NCBI GenBank assembly: GCA_016718155.1
Contig: JADKEH010000027.1
Coordinates: 3,957-67,956 of the forward strand
Direction of reading: 5' to 3'
DNA: 64,000 nt
Source of the DNA: Candidatus Rhodoferax randersensis
Lineage (GTDB): Bacteria; Pseudomonadota; Gammaproteobacteria; Burkholderiales; Burkholderiaceae_C
Under the pieces are notes generated by a model, which saw nothing but the letters and a program-made list of their open reading frames with translations, ran no database searches and was not told the DNA's origin. Position numbers and translations under genes: made by a program. Shown in pieces: positions 26,065-34,055 of this stretch; positions within the stretch are counted from its first letter, which is position 1, and each line of letters starts with the position of its first letter.

Positions 26065-27793
26065 AGGCAACAAAACCGGCATTGCCCTGCACGCCCACCA
26101 GATTCGGGACATTGAGCTGGCGCGGTGACACCGTGCCCTTGGCCTTGAGCCAGGGCTCCACCAGGTCCCAGATTGGCGGGGTGGCGGCATTTTTCGCTTC
26201 TTCCGCCACCGGCGCCCAGCCCGCCACCTTGTAGCTGCGCTCGGCCTGCAGCGGCTGGCCGTTCAGCCGCATGTCGTCGATGCGTTGGCCGGCCGCGGCC
26301 GTGGGTGTGCAGCGGTACTGCAGGCCGCCCACGCGCACCATGTCGCCGCCCTGCTGGTAGTAGGGGTCGGGGTTGAACAGGTTGTCGGCCACGTCTTCCA
26401 GAACGGTCTTGATGGTCTGGCCACTCATGGCCGTGACGGTGGTGTAAGGGTAGGTGATGGCGGTCATGTCCATCAGCCACTCACGCGTGATGGCCTGGCC
26501 CGGCAGCAGCGTGGTACCCCAGCGAAAGCCCGGCGAGAAGGCGATCTCGGCGCCCTGCACCTCCATCAAGGCGTCCAGCAGCAACTGGTCGCCGGTGCCG
26601 TTGAAGTTGCCACGCCGGTACAACAGCCCATCGTTGATGGCCAGCTTCTCGCTCAGCTTGGCTTCATAGGGCGAGCGCACACGGGTGATCAGCGCGTCCA
26701 TTGCGGGATCGGCCGGCAGCATGTTGGCGAATACCGGCAGCAGCTTGTAGCGAAAATCCGCCACCCGGCCACCCTTGACGTCGAAGTCCAGCACCCCCAG
26801 GAATTTGCTGTTGGAGCCGGCGTTGGTGACGATGGTCTTGCCACCTGGGTTGCTGATGATGCTGGCCACCGGCATGCCGTCGTGCGTATGCCCGCCCAGG
26901 ATCGCGTCGATGCCGGTGACGCGACTGGCCATCTTGAGGTCTACGTCCATGCCGTTGTGCGACAGCAGCACCACTGCCTGCGCGCCCTTGGCGCGCGCCT
27001 CATCCACCGTTTTCTGCATCGACTCTTCCTGGATGCCAAATCCCCAGTCGGCCATCAGGTAACGCGGGTTGGCAATCGGCGTGTAGGGAAAGGCCTGGCC
27101 AATGATGGCGCAGGGCACGCCATTGATCTCGCGCAGCACATAGGGCTTGAACACTGGGTCGCCGAAATCGTTGGTCTTGATGTTCTGCGCGATGAATTCA
27201 ATCTGTCCGGCAAAGTCTTTGTCAACGATCTGCTTGACGCGTTCCATGCCCAGGGTGAACTCCCAGTGGCCCGTCATCAGGTCGACGCCCAGCAACTTGG
27301 CCGCCTCCACCATGTCCTGCCCCTGGGTCCAAAGGGCGGTGCCCGAGCCCTGCCAGGTGTCACCGCCGTCCAGCAACAGCGCGCCGGGGCGGCTGGCTTT
27401 CAGGCGCTTGACCAGCGTGGCCAGGTGCGCAAATCCACCCACCTTGCCGTAGCGTCGCGCAGCCTGCTCAAAGTCGAGGTGGGTCAGGGCATGCGCCGGC
27501 GCAGAACCAGGGCGCACCTTGGCCACCTTGAGCAAATGCTCGCCCACTAGGTGCGGCAACTGGCCCCGCATGCTGCCAAAACCGAGGTTGACGCTGGGTT
27601 CGCGAAAATGGATGGGCTTAAGCTGCGCATGGCAATCCGTCATGTGCAGGAAAGACACCTTGCCGAACTTCGGGATGTCATACAGGCCATGGCTGGCGGT
27701 GGCCGCGTCAGCGTTCGCGTAGGCGCCCAGCCCCATGCCGGCCATGGTGCCGGCGCCGAGCACCTGCAGGAATTCGCGCGTGCTCAGGTTCAT
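26063..27793 (-). CDS. soxB: SoxB thiosulfohydrolase
   Basis: The 576-residue protein starts with a secretion signal (MNLSTREFLQVLGAGTMAGM). It carries the calcineurin-like metal motifs of SoxB: HMTDCHAQLKP, LLDGGDTWQGSGT, LLSHNGMDVD and ILGGHTHDGMP. SoxB hydrolyses sulfate from SoxY-bound cysteine-S-sulfonate in the periplasm with two manganese ions. It ends the soxYZAXB operon. The residues of the metal site appear complete. Confidence 0.95.
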   Translation of the reverse strand: MNLSTREFLQVLGAGTMAGMGLGAYANADAATASHGLYDIPKFGKVSFLHMTDCHAQLKPIHFREPSVNLGFGSMRGQLPHLVGEHLLKVAKVRPGSAPAHALTHLDFEQAARRYGKVGGFAHLATLVKRLKASRPGALLLDGGDTWQGSGTALWTQGQDMVEAAKLLGVDLMTGHWEFTLGMERVKQIVDKDFAGQIEFIAQNIKTNDFGDPVFKPYVLREINGVPCAIIGQAFPYTPIANPRYLMADWGFGIQEESMQKTVDEARAKGAQAVVLLSHNGMDVDLKMASRVTGIDAILGGHTHDGMPVASIISNPGGKTIVTNAGSNSKFLGVLDFDVKGGRVADFRYKLLPVFANMLPADPAMDALITRVRSPYEAKLSEKLAINDGLLYRRGNFNGTGDQLLLDALMEVQGAEIAFSPGFRWGTTLLPGQAITREWLMDMTAITYPYTTVTAMSGQTIKTVLEDVADNLFNPDPYYQQGGDMVRVGGLQYRCTPTAAAGQRIDDMRLNGQPLQAERSYKVAGWAPVAEEAKNAATPPIWDLVEPWLKAKGTVSPRQLNVPNLVGVQGNAGFVA

Positions 27794-27809
27794 CGACCCA
27801 CCTCCCGCC

Positions 27810-28457
27810 CTATTGGTTTACCGGCGACTTGGGGTCCAGAAGCAGTGCCATCACGTGCCGAATCTGGGATTCGTTGAGGATGCCCATGTGCCCTGCCCGG
27901 GGCATGTTGGAGCAGGCGTTGTAGGCCTTGGCGTTCCAGATCTTGCCCCATGTGTAGGTGACGATGGGCTGCGCCGCAGGGCTGGCCGGGTCGCTCACGC
28001 CGCGCAACTTGCCGTAGTGGTGCAGGCTGGGGCCAATCGTGCCGTGGGAGATTTCCTTGGCGTCGATCTGGTGACAGTTGTAGCAGTTGCCGCCAATCGC
28101 CTGGCCGGGCTCGTCGGTCCAGGTCAGGCCACGGCCGCTTTGGGCGATCTTTTCGCCTTCCTTCCAGTCGCCCAGGTACTTACCGTCCGACGGCCACTTG
28201 ACGGTCTTGAGGTTGGCGGCTTCGAGTTCCTTGGCCAGTTGGGGATCAATCGGCTTGCCGGCCACATCGGCCGCGCTGCACTCGCGGTTGACGTCGTCCT
28301 GCACCAGACGGCCCACCTTTACCGCACCCTCGTCACGAAACGAGGCGCGCAGGATGTCAGCCGTCAGTTTGTCCAGTTCGGGGCCAGAAGGCACCGCTGC
28401 ACAACCGGCCAGGAGTGTCACCGCCACCGGCATCAGATACTGCGTGATTGTTTTCAT
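27810..28457 (-). CDS. soxX: SoxX monoheme cytochrome c
   Basis: ATG at 28457 gives 215 residues with a lipoprotein-like signal (TLLAGCAAVPSG). One heme site is present (GNCYNCHQ), and a C-terminal NMPRAGHMG segment fits the methionine ligand. SoxX pairs with SoxA to couple thiosulfate oxidatively to the SoxY cysteine and pass electrons onward. It lies between soxA and soxB. A GGGGACAG-type repeat separates it from soxA. Confidence 0.92.
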   Translation of the reverse strand: MKTITQYLMPVAVTLLAGCAAVPSGPELDKLTADILRASFRDEGAVKVGRLVQDDVNRECSAADVAGKPIDPQLAKELEAANLKTVKWPSDGKYLGDWKEGEKIAQSGRGLTWTDEPGQAIGGNCYNCHQIDAKEISHGTIGPSLHHYGKLRGVSDPASPAAQPIVTYTWGKIWNAKAYNACSNMPRAGHMGILNESQIRHVMALLLDPKSPVNQ

Positions 28458-28469
28458 GGTGGAAATCCT

Positions 28470-28524
28470 AATCAGTTGGGGACAGAGCTGGTTCGCTGCG
28501 CGTAACTGCGGTCTGTCCCACAAG
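28470..28524 (+). repeat. GGGGACAG-type intergenic repeat, copy 1
   Basis: The text starts AATCAGTTGGGGACAGAGCT and ends GGTCTGTCCCACAAGG, with inverted core halves GGGACAGA and TCTGTCCC. It lies between soxA and soxX. The same pattern recurs at 29751, 45713, 47053 and 56758. Confidence 0.65.
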
Positions 28525-28531
28525 GTTTCGT

Positions 28532-29335
28532 CTAGCGCTTGAGTGCCGGCGCAATGGATTCGCCGCCCTTGCCGTTGACGCCCAGGTACACCCCCAGGGC
28601 CACGGTCGCGTCGCTGCCAAACAGCGGGTAGGGGAAGCGCTGCTGGCGGTAGCAGTCGTTCAAACGCAATTGCATGCCCCACATCTGGCCGTTCGAAACA
28701 CGATACGCGGGCCAAGCGCCAAAGCCGTTGCCGGCACCGGGGTTGGTGGTCAGTTTGGGAAGGTCCTGCAGACGGATGCGTTTGCCCTCTTCACCGTGGC
28801 ACGAGGCGCAGGCAAAGTCGTGCGGGCCGCCGCGTGCGAAGAACAGGCGCTTGCCCACTTCATACATGGTCTTCTCGGCCACGTGGTCTTGCGGCAAGTT
28901 GAACTTCAGGCCGCGCGATTCACCCGCGATCCAGGTGGCCAGCGCCGTGACGCTGGCCTGTTCGCCGCGTCCAAACGGCGTCTTGGCGATCTCGGCGGCG
29001 TTGAATCCCTGCAGGGTTTCCATGCAAGTCAACAGCCGCGACTCCAGGTCCTGCACCTTCTTCGTGTCGGCAAAGTAGCGGGGCAGCTCGACAAAAGCAC
29101 CCTTGACCACACCTGGGCCTTTGCCCAGGTCGCAGCGCTCCAGCGATGCCTTGTTGGGCCCGCGCTTTTGTTTCCAGAGGCCTTCACCCTTGGCCTCGAA
29201 CAGCTCGGAGGGGTTGCCGTCGGCCAGCATCGCGCGGTATTCCGCTATGCCGTCGGTGGCTGACTTCTGGGCCCAGGCCGTGACACCGACCAAGCTCGCC
29301 AGCAAGCCGGTGAAGAAGAGTGCTTTGCGTTGCAT
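28532..29335 (-). CDS. soxA: SoxA c-type cytochrome (monoheme type)
   Basis: The 267-residue protein has a signal peptide, one heme site CASCH at 176-180 and the active-site cysteine C228 (LNDCYRQQRFPYP). C68 and C104 probably form the disulfide that replaces the N-terminal heme of diheme SoxA. With SoxX it links thiosulfate to SoxY. It follows soxYZ in the operon. The start was set at MQRKALFFTG because it opens the signal peptide. Confidence 0.94.
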   Translation of the reverse strand: MQRKALFFTGLLASLVGVTAWAQKSATDGIAEYRAMLADGNPSELFEAKGEGLWKQKRGPNKASLERCDLGKGPGVVKGAFVELPRYFADTKKVQDLESRLLTCMETLQGFNAAEIAKTPFGRGEQASVTALATWIAGESRGLKFNLPQDHVAEKTMYEVGKRLFFARGGPHDFACASCHGEEGKRIRLQDLPKLTTNPGAGNGFGAWPAYRVSNGQMWGMQLRLNDCYRQQRFPYPLFGSDATVALGVYLGVNGKGGESIAPALKR

Positions 29336-29411
29336 GGTCTTGTCTCCGTATAGTTTTTGGGACCACTCACCAGACGCCAGCACCTGCCAACGTCAAAAGC
29401 CGGACCGACCG

Positions 29412-29723
29412 TCAGGACACGGTGGCCTCGTCGCTGCGGGTTTCGCCCTTGTTGTCTTTCCACATGATGCCGACCTTGTCGCCCGCTTTGGCGCCCTTGA
29501 TGCTGAACTGCATGAACGGGTTCTTGGCCACACCGGTGCCCCAGTCGGCGGTCATCACGGTCTTGCCGTTGTGCGTGGCCGTGACCTCGGAGATGTGCCA
29601 GGCGGGGATGGTCTTACCCGCCGCGTCCTTGCGCAGGCCAGTCTCCATCTCATGTGCCATCAGCACGCGAACGGTGGCGTTGCCACCCGCTACTTGAGCG
29701 CGAATGCGCATCGGATCTGCCAT
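29412..29723 (-). CDS. soxZ: SoxZ sulfur-carrier partner
   Basis: MADPMRIRAQVAGGNATVRV, HEMETGLRKDAAGKTIPAWH and KNPFMQFSIKGAKAGDKVGI are conserved SoxZ blocks. The 103-residue immunoglobulin-like protein dimerises with SoxY and is exported with it, lacking its own signal. It follows soxY in the usual order. GGAGG lies just before the start. Confidence 0.95.
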   Translation of the reverse strand: MADPMRIRAQVAGGNATVRVLMAHEMETGLRKDAAGKTIPAWHISEVTATHNGKTVMTADWGTGVAKNPFMQFSIKGAKAGDKVGIMWKDNKGETRSDEATVS

Positions 29724-29750
29724 GGGGAACCTCCTGTTATTGAAAAGCTC

Positions 29751-29777
29751 AATCAGTTGAGAACAGAGCAAGGTCTC
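29751..29777 (+). repeat. GGGGACAG-type intergenic repeat, copy 2 (degenerate)
   Basis: AATCAGTTGAGAACAGAGCA followed by AGGTCT matches the first half and part of the second half of copy 1. It occupies the soxY-soxZ gap. Confidence 0.5.
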
Positions 29778-29780
29778 ACG

Positions 29781-30236
29781 TCAGCCACCACAGCCGCCCA
29801 GCGTGACCTTGACCTCTTTCTTGGCGAACAGGACCTTGCCATCGTTGAGCACAACCACGGCGTACACGTCCGAGGTCTGGGCCATCTTGGAGCGCGTCGA
29901 GACGTTGGCCTCCACGCTGTCAGTCAGCTTGAACGCCGCAATCAGCACGGTGGGATTCTTCTCCACCAGAAACAGGATTTGCTTGACGCCGCCCAGGGTG
30001 GTGACCGCGGCAAACGGAACCACGGCGCCGTTCTCGGCAATGTCGGGCGCGGTGAGGGTCACGTCCTTGCTGGCCTGCGGCGCAGCGAGCCCCAGGGCCT
30101 TGAACGCATCGGCCAGGTTCTTGGCTTCAAACGCCGGCGCATTGAAGGCCAGCGCATAGCTCGGAAACAGGCCGGTGCCAGCCAGCAGGCCGGCCACCAC
30201 GGCGCTTTGTTTGAGTGTCTCGCGACGGCTTTGCAT
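29781..30236 (-). CDS. soxY: SoxY sulfur carrier
   Basis: Start MQSRRETLKQSAVVAGLLAG is a twin-arginine-type signal. The C-terminus reads KVTLGGCGG, the swinging arm whose cysteine (C149) carries the thiosulfate-derived sulfur. The protein is a periplasmic heterodimer partner of SoxZ. It is the first gene of soxYZAXB; a conserved palindrome lies about 85 bp upstream. Confidence 0.96.
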   Translation of the reverse strand: MQSRRETLKQSAVVAGLLAGTGLFPSYALAFNAPAFEAKNLADAFKALGLAAPQASKDVTLTAPDIAENGAVVPFAAVTTLGGVKQILFLVEKNPTVLIAAFKLTDSVEANVSTRSKMAQTSDVYAVVVLNDGKVLFAKKEVKVTLGGCGG

Positions 30237-30320
30237 CAGATGTCTCCTCAAGGAATGTGAGCCCCGGCAACACACAGACTGGGGTCAACCTAGTATCAAC
30301 CATTGCCGCCGCAACCACAT

Positions 30321-30335
30321 CACCCATGTGGGTTA
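30321..30335 (-). promoter_or_regulatory. Shared sulfur-regulon palindrome, site A (soxY)
   Basis: Read toward soxY the site is TAACCCACATGGGTG. It matches two other sites, 32271-32285 and 45585-45599, at 12 of 15 positions in the same relative orientation to the gene downstream. It lies between the end of the thioredoxin-like gene and soxY. An operator function is inference. Confidence 0.55.
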
Positions 30336-30839
30336 TCCTGGCTTATCCTTAGCGGTAGTCACGGCAACACGCGCCGCACGCAGCCGGTCCTCAAGGATCG
30401 CGCCATAGTAGTCCGGGTTGTAGCCACCTTGCATGCGTTCGGCGACCTCGGTTCCGCCACGACCAAAGAACAGCACCGTGGGCGCCACTTTGACGCCCCA
30501 GCTCCCAATCAGTTGCTCATGCGCGAGCTCGACGCCCTTGAAGTCGCGCACCCGGCGCTCACTGCGCATGTCAAGCTGCACCATCACCAGCGACTGCTCC
30601 GCCCGCAAAGGCACCAGGTAGTGCGATTTGGCCACCGTGCACACCGCGCACCCATCGAGGCTGACCATCACGACCAGGGGATTGCCGGCGCGCAGTGCCA
30701 GCGCTAGTTCATCCGCCAAGGACCCGGCGTAGGGCAGCGTGGCCTGCGCCCCCCAGGCAACTGGGGCCAGGCAGGCCGCGCAAGTGCCAAGGACCCGGCC
30801 CAGGGCAACTCGGCGGGTGAGTGGTGTGTCGGTCATCAA
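30333..30839 (-). CDS. Periplasmic thioredoxin-fold protein of the sox locus
   Basis: Export is suggested by RRVALGRVLGTCAACLAPVA. The fold motif follows as VVMVSLDGCAVCTVAKSHY, with a CAVC pair in place of CGPC, then WGVKVAPTVLFFGRGG with the cis-proline (AP). The 168-residue protein resembles SoxW/SoxS-like thioredoxins that keep SoxY reduced. Which of these it is cannot be decided. Its start overlaps the stop of the SoxH-like gene by 4 bp. Confidence 0.7.
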   Translation of the reverse strand: MMTDTPLTRRVALGRVLGTCAACLAPVAWGAQATLPYAGSLADELALALRAGNPLVVMVSLDGCAVCTVAKSHYLVPLRAEQSLVMVQLDMRSERRVRDFKGVELAHEQLIGSWGVKVAPTVLFFGRGGTEVAERMQGGYNPDYYGAILEDRLRAARVAVTTAKDKPG

Positions 30840-31807
30840 TTTCCCTCTCGCTCCAGCAGCAAATAGGTGTTGTAGGCGTTCATGCGGTTGACAATGCCAA
30901 ACATGGGAACCCGCTCAAAGCGACTCCAGTCGGCCGCGTCGTAGGCCTGCTCGAACGGCTCCAGATTCTTGGCTGCCTGGGCCATCACCGAACGCAAGTA
31001 CAGCAGGTAGTCGCGGGTCAGTTGCATGTCCTGCCGCGGCGTCGTGGACGGGGCGCCATGCCCCGGCACCATGGCGGTCGGGCCCAAGGCCAGCAGTTCG
31101 TCCAGCGCCCCAATCCAGCGGCGGCTGTCGGCCTGCCCGACAAAGGGCAGACGGCCCCGGAAAACCAGATCGCCGGTGTACAGCACCTTGTCTTCGGGCA
31201 AGTACACCGCCAGGTCCTCCGGCGTGTGGGCGGGCCCAAGTGGCTTGATCTGAATGCGCGTGCCCCCCAGCAACAGCTCGTGCGGGCCGTCCAGCCACAA
31301 GTCGGGCTGCACCAGGCGGGTCTGCTCGTCCACCCAGGGCGCCAAGTCCTGGCGCGACACCGCCAGGCGCTGGCGGGCGGCGTCCGAGTTCAGGTAGGCC
31401 AAGGCGCCGCGATGCGCCACCACTCGGGCGCCGAGCGCCTGGAACACCTGCAGACCAAAGATGTGGTCGGCGTGATAGTGGGTGACGATGACGTGTGTCA
31501 CCGGCAGCGCCGTCACCTTGGCGATTTCGGCCAGCAGCCGCGTCGCCAGGGCGGGCGATCCCAGCGCGTCGATCACCAACACCCCGGCGGGGGTCACCAC
31601 AAAGCCGGCGTTCGAAATGAAGTTCTGATTGGCCGATGAACCGACGGCCGACAGCCCCTGCACGTACCAGGCCGATGGGGACACCTGGCGCGCCACCATC
31701 TCCGGGAGTGCCTGCGCGCGCGCCAGCGACGGCATGGCCGACATGGCCAGCACCCATGCCACAGTGCACCGCCACAGCCATGCACTGGGTCCGGTTCTGG
31801 TTTTCAT
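30836..31807 (-). CDS. SoxH-like periplasmic metallo-beta-lactamase-fold hydrolase
   Basis: A signal peptide (MKTRTGPSAWLWRCTVAWVL, then AMPSLARA) precedes a metallo-hydrolase domain with THYHADHIFG (HxHxDH), a middle histidine in GPAHTPEDLAVYL, YTGDLVFRGRLPF and MVPGHGAPST. SoxH-type proteins occur at the edge of sox operons and are proposed to act on thiol or persulfide adducts. The substrate is not proven. It is translated with the thioredoxin-like gene and preceded by the ArsR-type repressor. Confidence 0.72.
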   Translation of the reverse strand: MKTRTGPSAWLWRCTVAWVLAMSAMPSLARAQALPEMVARQVSPSAWYVQGLSAVGSSANQNFISNAGFVVTPAGVLVIDALGSPALATRLLAEIAKVTALPVTHVIVTHYHADHIFGLQVFQALGARVVAHRGALAYLNSDAARQRLAVSRQDLAPWVDEQTRLVQPDLWLDGPHELLLGGTRIQIKPLGPAHTPEDLAVYLPEDKVLYTGDLVFRGRLPFVGQADSRRWIGALDELLALGPTAMVPGHGAPSTTPRQDMQLTRDYLLYLRSVMAQAAKNLEPFEQAYDAADWSRFERVPMFGIVNRMNAYNTYLLLEREGN

Positions 31808-31830
31808 CGGTTCAGATGCCCGGCGGTAAT

Positions 31831-32163
31831 TCATCCGCTCTCCAGGGCGATTTGCGTGCAAACGGCTCGGCACAGACTGGCCGCGCGCTCGTCGACAATG
31901 CGGTAGTAGATTTGCACCCCCTCGCGGCGCTTGCCCAGCACGCCGGCCCGGAACAAGGTGTTGAGGTGTTGCGACATATTTGGTTGGGTGGTGTTGATCT
32001 CGCCGAGCAACTCGCCGACATTCTTCTCGGCACGACACAGGCTGCTGATGATCCGCAGGCGCATCGGCGCGGACATCACCCGGAACAGTTCAGCGGCCCG
32101 TTCAAACACTTGATCTGTCTCGGTGACGGGCTTGGAGGCGGGCTTGTTGGCGAGGGTCAGCAT
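31831..32163 (-). CDS. ArsR-family repressor, SqrR/BigR-like persulfide sensor
   Basis: From the ATG at 32163 the winged-helix protein shows FRVMSAPMRLRIISSLCRAE and NTTQPNMSQHLNTLFRAGVL (recognition helix), then GVQIYYRIVDE. Cysteines at 43, 98 and 102 (SLCRAE; SLCRAVC) match the spacing of the pair in SqrR/BigR/SoxR repressors that form a tri- or tetrasulfide and release DNA. It heads the minus-strand thioredoxin/SoxH set and is divergent from tusA-dsrE2, so it probably controls both. A GTG at 32184 is an alternative start. Confidence 0.78.
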   Translation of the reverse strand: MLTLANKPASKPVTETDQVFERAAELFRVMSAPMRLRIISSLCRAEKNVGELLGEINTTQPNMSQHLNTLFRAGVLGKRREGVQIYYRIVDERAASLCRAVCTQIALESG

Positions 32164-32270
32164 GCGGGTCGTCTGGTCGGGCACGGCGCGGGGCCGGGCA
32201 TGGCAATTGGGAAACTATACGCCTGTCAACCCCCGTCACACAGGGGCAAACCCCAAGTGTGTGGGCTCCT

Positions 32271-32310
32271 TACCCATTTGGGCTACAGGGTATTACCCTT
32301 CTCGGTAATA
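32271..32310. promoter_or_regulatory. Divergent control region: site B palindrome plus TATTACC dyad
   Basis: The region between the repressor gene and tusA holds TACCCATTTGGGCTA at 32271-32285. Read toward the repressor this is TAGCCCAAATGGGTA, a match to sites at 30321 and 45585. Next to it a perfect dyad, TATTACC-N6-GGTAATA, spans 32291-32310. Two adjacent dyads in a divergent promoter suit binding of a dimeric ArsR-type repressor. Which protein binds is inference. Confidence 0.6.
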
Positions 32311-32402
32311 GACGCCCCGACGGGCTTACTCAAGAATGAGCCCACTCAGCGGCACACTCAGAGCGGGTGTCGCCGCTACCCATCCACCACCGGAGTCGAG
32401 AC

Positions 32403-32630
32403 ATGGAATTCAGCAAGGAATTTGACGCTTCAGGCCTGGCCTGCCCGCTACCCATCGTGAAAACCAAGAAGGCGCTGGCCGACATGGCCAGTGGCCAGGT
32501 GCTGCGCGTCGTCGCCACCGATCCAGGCTCGGTGTGCGACATGGCGGCCTTTACCGAGCAGACCGGCCACGCCTTGCTGGAGCAGGGCAGCGAGAACAGC
32601 AAGTTCATCTTCTACATCAAGAAGGCCTGA
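32403..32630 (+). CDS. tusA: TusA-family sulfur carrier
   Basis: The 75-residue protein has the TusA signature FDASGLACPLPIVKTKKALA, with the sulfur-carrying C14 in CPLP. TusA transfers persulfide sulfur in the cytoplasm; in sulfur oxidisers it works with DsrE2 to feed DsrEFH and DsrC. It opens the plus-strand set after the divergent control region. Start ATG at 32403 follows GTCGAG, a weak box. Confidence 0.88.
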   Translation: MEFSKEFDASGLACPLPIVKTKKALADMASGQVLRVVATDPGSVCDMAAFTEQTGHALLEQGSENSKFIFYIKKA

Positions 32631-32674
32631 GCGCCACCCCCACCCAACTCGTCCACCCCCTGGAGTACACACAC

Positions 32675-33145
32675 ATGGCCGCAAAAAAAATGGCGCTGAT
32701 CGCCACCAAGGGCACGCTGGACATGGCTTACCCGCCGTTCATCCTGGCCTCCACCGCCGCCGCGCTGGGCTGGGAGGTGCAGATTTTCTTCACCTTCTAT
32801 GGCCTGCAACTGCTGCGCAAGAGCCTGGACAGCATCAAGATCAGCCCGCTGGCCAACCCCGCCATGCCGATGCCGGTGCCGATGCCCGTGATGGTGCAAA
32901 TGCTGCCAGGCATGGAGTCGATGGCCACCATGATGATGAAGGCCAAGATGAAGTCCAAGGGCGTGGCCTCGCTGCAAGAGCTGCGCGACATCTGCCAGGA
33001 GTCCGACGTGAAGTTTGTGGCCTGCCAGATGACCGTGGACCTGTTTGAGTTCAAGACCAGCGAGTTCATCGACAACATCGAGTACGGCGGCGCGGCGACC
33101 TTCATGAAATTCGCTGGTGAATCCGACGTCTGCCTGTTCATTTGA
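32675..33145 (+). CDS. dsrE2: DsrE2-type peroxiredoxin-like sulfurtransferase
   Basis: MAAKKMALIATKGTLDMAYP and AALGWEVQIFFTFYGLQLLR are the DsrE-like fold. C117 in VKFVACQMTVDLF is the usual DsrE2 cysteine, with C107 and C153 additional. A methionine-rich loop (PMPVPMPVMVQMLPGMESMA) suggests membrane association, as in other DsrE2 proteins. It follows tusA, as in the rhodanese-tusA-dsrE2 sets of purple sulfur bacteria, though no rhodanese gene is present here. Confidence 0.85.
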   Translation: MAAKKMALIATKGTLDMAYPPFILASTAAALGWEVQIFFTFYGLQLLRKSLDSIKISPLANPAMPMPVPMPVMVQMLPGMESMATMMMKAKMKSKGVASLQELRDICQESDVKFVACQMTVDLFEFKTSEFIDNIEYGGAATFMKFAGESDVCLFI

Positions 33146-33151
33146 GCTGCA

Positions 33152-34021
33152 ATGAAGAAACTGATCCTGTGCTGCGCCCTGCTGTGCTGGGTGCAATTGA
33201 GTCTGGCGCTCACGCCCTATGTGCACGGGAGTCGGCTCGCCGCCGCCGACTTGGCCACCCAATTGACGCAGGTCGAGAAGAAGCTGCAAGCCGAAGGATT
33301 TACCGTGGTCGGGCGGCATACGCCCAAGGGACTGCCGCAGCACGGTAGCGTGGTGGCCACTGACCCCGCGATGCTCGAAGCCATTCGCGGCATCGGCGGC
33401 TCCGCGGTGATCGCATCGGGCATTCGCGTCGGCGTGCAAAGTGACGGCGCCGTGTCGTACATGAACCCCGACTACTGGTACCGCGCCTATCTGCGCGGGA
33501 AATTTACCAGCGCGCAATCGGCCGTGAAGTCGGTCCAGACGCGCCTGTCCAAGGCCCTGGGTGAAGGCGCGGGATTTGGCGGCGATGTACCTGAAGGCGA
33601 TTTGTCCAACTACCGCTACATGTTTGGCATGGAACGCTTTGATTCTGCCAACAGCGAACTGAAGTCTCACGCCAGCTTCGAGGACGCGCTCAAGACGGTG
33701 CAGGACAATTTGTCGCGCGGCCTGGGTGGCACCAGCCGTGTTTACGAAGTCATCATGCTGGACCAAAAAATTGCAGTGATGGGTGTGGCCCTGAACGACC
33801 CCAAGGACGGTGAGGGCTACTGGGTCAACAAGGTCGGCCCGGAGCACATCGCCGGTTTGCCCTACGAGTTGTACATCGTAGGCAATAAGGTGTACGCGCC
33901 GTTCGCGCGCTACCGCATTGCACTGGCCTGGCCGGCGCTGGGAATGGGCCAGTTCATGGGCATCAGCCACATTCCCGAGGCGATACGCGGCACGCTCGCT
34001 GGCGTCGCGGGCGCCCACTGA
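33152..34021 (+). CDS. Periplasmic protein of unknown function, distantly DUF302-like
   Basis: A signal peptide (MKKLILCCALLCWVQLSLAL) is followed by VEKKLQAEGFTVVGRHTPKG and TDPAMLEAIRGIGGSAVIAS, faintly like DUF302, and a C-terminal half with AVMGVALNDPKDGEGYWVNK. The 289-residue protein has no heme or metal motif. It lies between dsrE2 (7 bp gap) and the YeeE-like transporter, so it may bind or deliver a sulfur compound; that is only context. Confidence 0.5.
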   Translation: MKKLILCCALLCWVQLSLALTPYVHGSRLAAADLATQLTQVEKKLQAEGFTVVGRHTPKGLPQHGSVVATDPAMLEAIRGIGGSAVIASGIRVGVQSDGAVSYMNPDYWYRAYLRGKFTSAQSAVKSVQTRLSKALGEGAGFGGDVPEGDLSNYRYMFGMERFDSANSELKSHASFEDALKTVQDNLSRGLGGTSRVYEVIMLDQKIAVMGVALNDPKDGEGYWVNKVGPEHIAGLPYELYIVGNKVYAPFARYRIALAWPALGMGQFMGISHIPEAIRGTLAGVAGAH

Positions 34022-34055
34022 TAGCTGCCAAGAGAACACTGAGCCGGAGATCTGG

